A stretch of 64,000 nt of DNA from contig NMRB01002025.1 of assembly GCA_002633025.1 (NCBI GenBank), positions 65,372 to 129,371 of the forward strand, in the 5' to 3' direction. Shown in pieces: positions 55,130 through 64,000 of the stretch; position 1 is the stretch's first letter, and each line of letters begins with the position of its first letter. A program made the translations under genes and the position numbers. This DNA is from Notospermus geniculatus (lineage: Eukaryota > Nemertea > Pilidiophora > Heteronemertea > Lineidae). The notes beneath the pieces are model-generated. The model saw only the letters and a program-made list of their open reading frames with translations, was not told the origin of the DNA and searched no databases.

Positions 55130-58100
55130 AATGTAATGAACGAGTGTTCAGTGAGCAGCATATCCTTTACAGTCCTTCATTCCTTGACAAAATCAAACAC
55201 GAACCGTACAGGCGATGGGCGGGTGAATTACACGCACTGTGGAAAGATCCAGCACTCGGTCGAAAGGTAATGATTTGATCGTACATGTATTTTGTCGTAG
55301 CCTAATCTTTCCCCCGGACTGAAAAAAAATTAAATTGAGAACTGAGCGCCAAATTCGGCATTATTGGTTCTATAGACAATATTGGGCGATTTTAATTAAT
55401 GCAGGAGGAAACTGGAGTGCCCGGAGAAAACCTGAGCTGTCAAAGAGGGTCACCCTCTCTATCACATGAGACACGGACCCGACCGGGAATCGAACCCGCG
55501 ACCTCAGAGGTAACAGGCGCCGATGTTTCCACTGCGCCACTCTGACAGCCCGAACTCGTCCCCGGACTCGTCCCTTTTGGTCAGTTCAAACTTCGTAATT
55601 AGGTCATTGCCATGGATAATTCGCGCCTGCGCAGTTTGCCGTTTTCCTTGGTCCAAGACGGATGTCAATTTTTTAATGGCTTTCAACGAAGGATTGCCGG
55701 TGGGTTGCACAATTTTGCCGTTTTCTGTTGGTTTTTCGCCCAGCTTTGTGTTTATACGTATGTGAGTCGTCGATATAATCACCTGGCGGTACTGAAAATC
55801 GTTACCACCATGAAAATCGGGTGCGATTCATACAGAAAACTCGCCCGGGTTGGGTCTCCGAATGGACAAAAATGGCGATGCACATGGCCGTAGATCGCGA
55901 ATTCACTCCATTCTTCGCTCGACGACCTCCCACACTTTGGTGATATAGCGGGAAACCAGTGAATTTTCCTTTCCTAACTACCAGACCCTTTCACAGCGTA
56001 ATTAAGGGCTGCCATGCAGAAATATCGAAGAGAACCACCAAAAATGCCGCCGATTGCCGAAATCCTTCGTTGAAACCAATGAAAACACACTGGTCAGCTT
56101 CCGTGTTGACCAAGAAAACGGCTACTGCGCATGCACGGGTTGCCAAGAAATCGCCATGACGATGACCTAGTTTGAACTGATCTATAATGATGTACTAGTA
56201 CTGTAAATGCACCATCAAATCACTCGTCTTGGCGTAAATTTGCTGATGAAGCACAGCAATATATTGAGGTTGTTGTCTTTCTCCACAGAAGAATAAGCAA
56301 CCAATTTTTACTGTGACAATTTCAGGTGAAGGATGACGTTCGCCAACACCCTGATCGATACTCGTTACTTTATTCCCCAAATCCTTTCATCGTCCCGGGT
56401 GGAAGATTCTGAGAACTGTACTATTGGTAAGACGCCTTTAGATTTGAAAGACTTTCAAAAAATTGTGTCGTGAACATCACCTAATAAATAACCGATTGAA
56501 AAGGGTCATCTATCCTCACTGTCAAAAAAATTCCATTGATACCTGTCGTGCGGTTTACCAAGAACTAACAAGACCGAACAAGATAAAGCTAATACCCTCG
56601 TCACATCAAGCAGAACCAGACAAAATGACAAAATTTGCAAAATTCGAGCCGGATTCGGGAGAGAATAAAATTCATACAGCTTTGAAAGACTGCACTTCAA
56701 ATACTTGGAATGCACTTCGAATTCACCTCAAATTTAGTCAGCAGAATGGCTGCAGAATATATGTATATGTATATGTATATCATTACCGGCGTTGTAACCC
56801 TGTTGGATTTTTGCCGGAGGTATGGAGTCCACGACAGGCTACTGTCCACCTGTGTGGGGTCTTTTACTTGCCCTGGCATAGACACTCAGGTACAAGGGAC
56901 CACAGCTTTTAGTCCCATCCGACGGACCCTGCATTAATGTTTCACAACTTTTTGTACATGCCTTCGCCCGGAGTCGAACCCGCGCCGACCCATTGTACAG
57001 TTTGGTAGTCGAGCGCGCTAACCACTCGACCACCGGGCTTAGACAATGGTTAGAATGTTCAAGAATTCACAAAGAATGCCTCTCGAATACCAAAAATGCA
57101 CTTGGAAATTCAATGTGCTTTGAATTTAACCGGAATTTCCCGAGTGTATCGAGAATGCCGCACGAATGGTCCCCGACAGGCTGCTGAATCTAAAATTTTC
57201 ATCAGTCTGAGCTCCACTGGCAGGGTGTGGACCCTGGACCTTTGGATTCTCCTTCGAATGCGATCAGAATGTTTCAAATGCTGTTGGAAGGCTGTCAGAG
57301 TATTTAGAACGCAGTCAGAATATTTAGAACGCAGTAAGAATGCAGATAGAATACACTTCAAATGTTGTTCGATATTTCTCCACTTCGAATGCACCTCGAT
57401 AGTTTTGAACATGTCCAAAACATTCTGACAGACCACAGGAATGGGCCGAAACATTACGAACGCAGTCAGAATGTAGTCAGAATTTTTAGAATGCACTTCG
57501 AATGTCCAAGAATGAACTACGAATTGTCATTCCAACCGCATTCCTACTCATTCTGCGTCTAGTGTGACGGGGGTTTTGAATCGATCGGGAGACTTCGCGT
57601 GATTGTAACCTTTATCGCTGATCTTTGACCAATTCTTCCAGGGATTCGTATTGGGTGATCAGAGGCTTGCTTCTTTCGGAGATGAAGGACACGGTCAAAG
57701 GGATGCTCGAGAACTTTCTCATCTGGGTTAAAGAGTTAAGTTTTATGACAACCGCAGGAATGGTTGTCAGCGTTGTTTTTGTCCACGTACATGTACATGT
57801 ATTTGAGTTAGCAGTCTGTCTGATGCCTCGTCTGTACATCCTGAGAACATCAGGGGTTCTTAGCGCTCGCTCCCTTCATCACCGCGCACAAACCCCTGAG
57901 AGAATTCGCTGGAATCCGTGGAGTATAGACGCCCTATACTCCACCGATCAAAACAAAAACAAAGAGTGCCCGCCGGGCAATATCTTTCGGATGTCTCCCT
58001 TTAAAGGGACTAGGAAAATTGTTTCTAGCTTCGGTTATTACAAAATGCTAGTTCCTTCATGATAAATTCCCGCCGTCAATTCACTTTTTCAATTAAGCGT

Positions 58101-61100
58101 TAATTAGTGACACCCAGACAAATCAGTTATCGCCTGACCATGGAGCGGTCACTATTTGAGCAATTGCTCAGCAGGTGTCTCCCATGGTCATTTGCCTACG
58201 TCACTGGAATTCTAATCAATAGTGTCACTATATGTAATGTATGGAGCAGTCATAACATTTTTAGCTCACCCGTGAGCTTTAGTCGTCAGTCAGCGTCCGT
58301 CGTCCGTCGTCGTTGTCCGTTAGCAGGGCACGTTTCGTAACCGCTGGAGCTATTGACCTGAAGCTTGGTACATATATACCCCTAGGTCAGATGACCTATG
58401 ACACCAAGTTTCGGTCCGATTCGATTCTTCGCTTGGCCTCCAGGTGGCCAAAACCAAAAACACAAAAAGTGCAATAACTAATGACTTGATCATCTCCAAA
58501 TTGTTATCATAGGTGTATCTAATTAGGATACATAACATATTTAACGGGTTTTTGATTTGACCTACTTTTCAAGGTCAGAGAGGTCAAAGTTCGACAAAAG
58601 TAACGAACCTGCCACAGTGTTCTTAATTATTTCACCGAGAGTCTTCATATCTTGCATAAACGTGTATTAGAGGGGCACCTTCAAAAATACCGAGTTTCGG
58701 CCCAATCGGACATCCAATATGGCCGCCAGGTGGCGTAACCTGAAAATCATCCAAGTGCTAAAACTCAGGAATGGCTTGACCCAGAGTGCTCAAACTTGAT
58801 ATTTACCTCCCTCTTGATGACCTTTACAAGCACGTCAATATGGCCGCCAGGTGGCGTAACCCGAAAATCATCAAATGTGCTATAACTCAGGAACGACTTG
58901 ACCCAGAGCGCTCAAATGTGCTAAGTGCATGGCTCCCTCTAGATGACCTTTATGTGCATGTGAAGTTTTGGCCCGATCAGACATCCAATATGGCCGCCAG
59001 GTGGCATAACCCCAAAATCATTGAAGTCCTGCAAAAATGCAACTTGGGAATGACTTGACCCATATTGCTCATAACTGACATGCACCTCTCTCTGTCATTA
59101 CACAGTTACTATGTTCAAACGGGTGAGCACATGGTCCATGGACCATTTCTTACTTATTGTTCCGCTCAATCACCAACTGACCAACAAAAACGAGCTTATG
59201 CAGTGTGTGTGTCAAGAACATGAATATCCCCTATGTGTGACAGTCGGCAATGTTATGTAATCTTTTCATGACATTCCTAATCTGTGCCCATTAGATCGAG
59301 CATGATAACATGTAGGCACGTCTACTGTGCAATAAGTCCGTTAGGACCGGGCACCAGTCTGTCGCTGGTAACCAGTGACGTCACGATTCGAGGCGCCATT
59401 CATGATTCTGGCAATTGTCAAAACTAAATCATGACTATGGGCAGAGGGGGGTACCTAGGACACCCTAATTGGGTTGGTGTAACCTTGATATTTTAGGTGT
59501 TGCTGATTGATCTCGACGACCTTTATCAAATACCAGGAGCTTGAAACAATTTTCCTAGTCCCTTTAATGAAAATTAGGTACCCCGGTACACCAACATCCG
59601 TTGGGAAAAAAGGAAAAACTACAGAATCAGTAGTTTATACGCCAAATTTTTTCACAGATTCGGGTATGTGCCCAACGCCGGCAGAGTCTACCAATCCCGA
59701 CGGAGTCAGCCGCCATTCCTAACGCCAATTTTTGCAGCATACTTTGAAGCAACTTCGGATGTTGTTTTTTTGAACGAAAGCATTGGTATCCTCGAAAAAG
59801 AATACTATTTCTGGATGCTAAATCGGAGCGTGATTGTGGACCATGGAGGCAGAAGACACCTCGTGAACAGATATAATGCCAAGCTAGGGCAACCAAGGCC
59901 TGAGTCCTTCCGTGAAGATACTGAGACTGTATCTGGACTTCCTAAGGGTAGGTCCAGTCATTTAAGCTGCATTTAGCTGACACGCGGAATGCGGTATAGG
60001 GCCGCGGAATCCCCGGCGGAAGCGATTTGTTGTATTCGAAATGCATTGCACTTTCCGCTTACCGCGTTCCGCAATCCGCATACCGCGTGCAGCTAAATCC
60101 AGCTTTAAGCTGCTACCATCATTAGCTGCTATCGGACGCACCATAAACATGATAAATCTATAGGCCTATTATAAATCACAAGACTAAGTTTTCATAGGGT
60201 GTATTCGACTCCCTGTTCTTATGTGTTCTGGTGCAGAGAACGTGTTCTGGAATGAGTCGAACAGCCGAGAACTTGTTCGAGAACGTGTTCCTGTTCCCGA
60301 ATCTCACACCACCTCGGTCGGTGGTGCGAACGGGAAGCAGTCGAGAACAAAGATGGCGGACACTGGCGGCAATTTTATATAGATTTTTCGTCAGATCATA
60401 GTGTAATTTTTCGAGGTTTAGGATCAAGCTGAAATGACACAGAATGACATATCCTAATTCTAAACAGAATAATTTTGAAGTATGCTTGAAAAAATGGGCG
60501 TTTTTAGGCAGGAGTATTGACGCCGGAAGTGAAACCATAGTAACAGCCAGTTATCCGTTCGAGACTCGAGAACACGTTCCTGTGTTCTCGGCCCGTTCGG
60601 GTACAAACTCTACAACAGTGCCGATTTTCTCCACTACGTTACACAAATCAGACACTGTCAGCGATCAGTCGCCGCCATGTTTGACCGCATCACTCCTCCT
60701 AATGGAGTTACCGTTAGGAGCCTGATCACAATTGGTAGATATTTTTCCATTTAACCTTCCGCTGCACTACTTTTCAAGATGGTAACCTTCGAACGATGCT
60801 AGAGGGTGTTGGTTAAACCTCGTCCCAAGACCCTCTAGTGTCAAGATTGGTTCGGGTACAGTTGAGAACAGCGAGTCGAATACACCCATATATGGCAGCT
60901 TCTTTAAATTGCTGCCATTACTTTCATGTCGTGTATTCTTTATTTTAGACGAAGCAGCTGAAGTGTACGCTGATATTGCCTCTGCTGCCGAGTCTGGATT
61001 TGATTTCTCAACAAGGTGGTTTGCCAAAAACAGCACGTCGCTTAGAACAATAAGAACGAGACAAATAATTCCAGTGGACCTCAACTCCCTTTTATGTTGG

Positions 61101-63521
61101 AATGAAAAGCGTTTAGGATATTTCTACAGAATATTGGGAGATTTAAGAAAAGCTGAACTATTTGAGAACAGAGTGAGAGACAGACAGGTAACGTTGATGA
61201 TGCTACTATGGGACCCGGATGAAGGCATGTGGTTTGATTGGGACCTGGAGGCGAAGCAACGGAGACCAGTTTACTACGTCTCCAGCTTTTTGCCACTGTT
61301 TACAGGTTGTTATGGCAACGTGGATGGAACAGATAAAGTAGAAATTGAGAAGAAAGTTCTGGATTACATTAAGGTTAGTAATGCAGCCCAAGAAAGAGAA
61401 AGAGAGCCAAAGAAAGAGCGAGCACACACTTCAGGTAGCTCGACTTGAAAGTGCCAGCCTGAAGAAGACCCCGGTTGGGGTCGAAAATTTGCTAAGATTC
61501 TGGAAATTGACTTCCTGTTTATCATCATTAGTAATGCGCAGTGTTGTACCATCTTGGATTTCGATGCAGAAGCATTAAAAGTGAGGTTTCTCAATTCTGA
61601 CGAAACACGAAGTACGAAATACGAAATTGGACTTCATTTCCATGACGTAATGAATTTCAGGAGATGGTTGGTACCATACTCCACGCAGCGTTGAAATTTT
61701 CAAAATGGTATTATTTGCAGAAAACAGTATTTATCTTGTCGAAAATGAAACAGAATAACTTTGTTATTACTTTATATCTACTCCACCTATGTTTGTATCA
61801 CTCTATACCTTTATACACCTATCTTCAACGATCTACATGTATATCGTAAGCGTATAAAACGACGTGATGGGTAACCGCTTTACAAACAGAAGAATTTCTA
61901 CTGTTGATACTTGTGGTGATATTCTCCGATATCGCCACCTACATGTAGCGTCAAGTTTGGGTTGGTACCACAAATATCGCCTGCTGCAAGAGCGTCTTCA
62001 AGCGTATAACGTCAGACCGATGAGTTTACGGTGTATATCAAACTTTGGAATTTATATTTCGTTTCCACTTCGTAGCTACAAAGTGGAAATTTAAAGGAGT
62101 TCGACGTCCAAGTTGTAAACAAACCAGTTTGTTTACAAACAGTGGTCGGCAAACTAGTTTTATTGCTTCGTGAAGGTGGCAGCACCAGTAGCGCCCCGTG
62201 ATCGTTAGACTGGTGCCCGGTCCAATGCAACTCACTCACGATATTCACGTCAGTACATATCACCGACAATAGGTGGCAGCACCGCAGGCGTCGCGTGGAT
62301 AGAGAACCAGTGACATCCTCCAACAGTGACCAATCAAAGATTTATCCCTGCCAGAACTCACTTCCATATTGATGACGTCACAGAGCCCGGGGCAGTAATC
62401 AAACGGTACGTAGGCCACTGATGACGTGACCATGGTGACGAGCGTCCTACTTTTCAGGTTGTGGACAAAATGGCGGCTGTGTTGCCGAGACACTGTTGAG
62501 CAAAGTCCTGTCTGAAAACTGCCTCAGAATATGGGCCAGGTTGTTATTTTAAATTAAAAGAGTGTACAGGTGGGAACATTTCATCATCTCTGATCGCACA
62601 AGAATCATGATGTGATGGTATCCCTTCCCGCAAGGTATGGGGAACGCATTTTAAGTCGCATTTTCAAATTTCGTCAACCGGCGTCCGCCATTGCTGGTTG
62701 CTATCAACAAACCTGAGTACACTTATGGCGTGATCATCGCACATGGAAGAAATATAGTTCCTGACAAATCATCAGACTACTGCCATGTTTTGTCACTGTT
62801 CCTAAAAGGGACGAAAACCAGCAATATTTGTTAGATAAAGTTACCTTTGGGACTAAAATTTTTACATTCAAAGCAGCGGCCTAGCCAGCTGAAATCAGCT
62901 GGAAAAAAACAAGATGGAAGCCAATTCTGGCAGGGTAAGATACACGCGAAGGATTCTGGGATACACACGCATGCGTTTTGGGAAATCCGGAGCGTGTTCG
63001 ACCCTGCTTGGAGGATGAACCAGTGAGTGAGTGTTTACAACTTGGACGTCCAGCTCCTTTAAAAAGTCAAGATGCACCATTAGTCTCTCGGTCTAACATG
63101 ATATGTTAAAAGACGCACTGACAGCAGGGACATTTGTGGTACCAACCATATATTAGGTCCTGGAAATGAAGTTGAATTTCGTATTTCGTACTTCGTGTTT
63201 CGTCAGATTTGCGAAACCTCGCTAATGTCGTATCATTTCAAAAAAGAATATCTGAATCATCTACTGCACTTATCCATGCATTTCATTCACTTCAAGAGAA
63301 CAGGCCTTTTGAACTTCAAGACCCCAGTACCAACGTCCCTTATTCATTCGGGAGAACAGTGGGACTTTCCGAATCTCTGGCCACCGACACAGCACATGCT
63401 CATTGAGGCTCTTTCGTCCAGCTCCGTGAAGGAAGCACGGGAGCTAGCCCATGACTTGGCAGCGAATTTTCTCGCAACGGCTTCTGTCCCCTGGCAGATG
63501 AAAAAGCGGATGTATGAAAAG
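55130..63521 (+). CDS. TREH: Trehalase (alpha,alpha-trehalase, GH37), six exons, in-frame stop
   Basis: Trehalase splits trehalose into two glucoses, usually secreted or membrane-anchored. Exons: 55130-55266 (RRWAGELHALWKDPALGRK), 56326-56426 (FIVPGGRF, then TGA, then ELYYW), 57642-57734 (DSYWVIRGLLLSEM), 59658-59947 (RVYQSRRSQPPFLTPIF, RPESFREDTE), 60949-61373 (AAESGFDFSTRWF, LLWDPDEGMWFDWDLE) and 63297-63521 (PTSLIHSGEQWDFPNLWPP). All phases agree, and 57734 uses the weak donor GTTAAG. Signature 1 (PGGRF-x-E-x-Y-x-WD) and signature 2 (QWDFPNLWPP) are both present. The catalytic Asp in SGFDFS is kept; the usual Trp before it is Phe. The catalytic Glu exon (GGGGEY region) and C-terminus lie beyond the window; N-terminal exons are not found. 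TGA at 56410-56412 sits at the variable position after PGGRF, so this copy is a pseudogene, a null allele or an assembly error. Confidence 0.85.
55401..55552 (-). mobile_element. tRNA-derived SINE, copy A
   Basis: On the minus strand the head GGGCTGTCAGAGTGGCGCAG holds an A box (TGGCGCAGTGG, 55529-55539) and a B box (GGTTCGATTCC, 55486-55496). The body follows with CTCCGGGCACTCCAG. The spacing is right for RNA polymerase III. It is a tRNA-like head plus an unrelated body, as in SINEs. Confidence 0.85.
55579..56180. repeat. Foldback element in a trehalase intron
   Basis: The left arm (TGGTCAGTTCAAACT...TCATTGCCATGG) is inverted at the right (...GATGACCTAGTTTGAACTGA). The imperfect arms are about 180-220 bp. 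Confidence 0.7.
56745..57038 (-). mobile_element. tRNA-derived SINE, copy B, with TA-rich tail
   Basis: The 73-base head (57038-56966, minus) begins GCCCGGTGGTCGAGTGGTTA and ends GACTCCGGGC, with a pairing acceptor-like stem. The A box is at 57022-57032, the B box at 56970-56980. The body contains GTCCGTCGGATGGGAC, and the tail is an (ATGTAT)n run at 56757-56780. It is inserted in a field of diffuse repeats. A working tRNA is unlikely because the T stem does not pair. Confidence 0.8.
57040..57560. repeat. Diffuse repeat of GAATG...GAAC words
   Basis: Short words such as cagaatatttagaacgcagt (two tandem copies near 57300) and aatgcacttcgaat recur with irregular spacing, and also before the SINE at 56690-56740. 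This is probably a decayed minisatellite. Confidence 0.5.
57836..57925. repeat. Repeat arm in a trehalase intron
   Basis: CAGGGGTTCTTAGCGCTCGC...CAAACCCCTGAGAG followed by ATTCGCTGGAATCCGTGGAG. The outer words pair (CAGGGG with CCCCTG). Related to 52925-53070 and to the junction at 51430. Confidence 0.7.
58262..59140. mobile_element. Non-autonomous element with internal tandem units
   Basis: AGCTCACCCGT near 58263 pairs with ACGGGTGAGC at 59119-59128. Inside are three units of 120-150 bp, each starting AATATGGCCGCCAGGTGGC (58717, 58838, 58988). 58360-58520 is the reverse of the repeat at 18500-18720. Confidence 0.65.
59960..60112. repeat. Hairpin MITE, about 150 bp
   Basis: TTAAGCTGCATTTAGCTGA on the left is inverted at the right as TGCAGCTAAATCCAGCTTTA. 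The inner stem is rich in CGCGGAATGCGG-type words. Confidence 0.75.
60197..60892. mobile_element. 0.7-kb element in a trehalase intron
   Basis: GGGTGTATTCGACTC...CTGTTCT on the left is inverted at AGAACAG...GAGTCGAATACACCC on the right. The repeat shared with 29768-30010 lies inside at 60600-60855. Confidence 0.8.
61583..63220. mobile_element. 1.6-kb element with inverted ends, nested inside a trehalase intron
   Basis: GAGGTTTC...CTGACGAAACACGAAGTACG at the left is inverted at the right end (63140-63220). A second, inner inverted pair, CGACGTCCAAGTTGTAAAC (62102-62120) and GTTTACAACTTGGACGTCC (63035-63053), suggests one element inside another. No transposase is recognised. Confidence 0.75.
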
Positions 63522-64000
63522 GTATGGATGTTTGATTTGCCATTTGCTGTGTTGGCATAGGACACAGATGTCGCCACACGATTTCTCCGTCAGTGGATGA
63601 AAATGGGGAGCCAACTCACCGACAGGTCGGCGCTGCGAGCGATTGTACATGTACCGAAACGACGTCATTGACGTCATTTTAGGTGCTGACGTTGCGTCAT
63701 GAAAAAAATTGCCTGTACATTTTTCTACAGGAAAAATGACACAAAAGAAGTTGCTTTTATCGCCATTGTATCTCTTAACATGAGAAAATTCTTTGGTTAC
63801 TCTATCTACATTTATTTTAAAAACACAACGTTTCAACCAGTGTACCCTGGCCGTAGTCCTGTGTACAAGTGAATAGCACATGAGGAGAGGAAGCATAAAT
63901 ACCACACTGTTTCTTTAAGCATTAGGCAAACATATAGACAAAATACATACTGTTTTTTTAAGCATTAGACAAACTTATGGATAAAAGTCCAAGGGAAAAA
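63522..64000. other. Trehalase intron, continuing beyond the window
   Basis: No exon is found here. The next trehalase exon, expected to start with the residues after MYEK, is not present. Confidence 0.5.

Noticed and set aside
56966-57038. 73-base tRNA gene candidate
   Set aside because: Acceptor ends pair, but the T stem does not and a SINE body follows; called a SINE instead.
1-64000. CRISPR arrays, operons, ribosome binding sites or prokaryotic origins
   Set aside because: Spliceosomal exons, SINEs and animal transposons show that this is a eukaryotic nuclear sequence, and no regularly spaced direct-repeat array with unique spacers exists.

Overview
The window is eukaryotic, from an animal nuclear genome. 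Its coding sequence is split into short exons with consensus GT...AG borders, it carries tRNA-derived SINEs, Gypsy and BEL/Pao reverse transcriptase relics and many DNA transposons, and it is a draft assembly with N gaps (7299-7349, 32173-32674, 48969-49130). The short palindromes TACATGTA and TAGGCCTA recur throughout. That habit, together with the mobile families present, points to an aquatic invertebrate (echinoderm, hemichordate, lancelet or mollusc); I cannot choose between these from the sequence alone.

Layout. 1-558 (-) is the start of a two-finger C2H2 protein that runs off the left edge. 619-7181 (-) is a multi-exon gene of the sterile-alpha-motif SAMD3-like type, with a frameshift and an internal stop; its introns hold MITEs and foldbacks. 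7.3-11.6 kb is repeat-rich and has no gene I can support; it includes a telomere-like 65-bp tandem repeat. 11.7-34.2 kb is a graveyard of mobile-element genes: Gypsy, BEL/Pao, pogo-like, mariner-like and several multi-copy families of unknown mechanism. Many are interrupted by smaller elements whose target sites can still be read. 35-41 kb continues this with a Helitron-like fragment, Gypsy and a hAT/DUF4371-like gene. 42.6-47.9 kb holds the best-preserved unknown gene: a Myb/SANT-like N-terminus followed by a long conserved region in at least eleven phase-compatible exons. It carries one in-frame TGA and one lost splice acceptor, and a decayed paralogue with the same intron positions lies at 30.8-31.9 kb. 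48.8-50.6 kb is a hAT transposon with terminal repeats. 55.1-63.5 kb holds six exons of a trehalase gene, whose 5' and 3' ends are not in view and whose introns are full of inserted elements; an in-frame TGA falls inside trehalase signature 1.

How it fits together. Trehalase (disaccharide hydrolysis at membranes) is the only ordinary metabolic gene recognised. The rest behaves as transposon-dense accessory DNA: autonomous transposase genes (hAT, pogo, mariner-like, and unclassified families) beside the short palindromic elements such enzymes typically mobilise. The strongest candidates for something undescribed are (i) the adjacent C2H2 and SAMD3-like gene pair, (ii) a core pattern shared by two otherwise different multi-exon mobile-type gene families, and (iii) a 3.5-kb element bounded by long inverted repeats with an unclassified transposase-like gene inside. 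Family assignments rest on my recognition of motifs; no database search was run.
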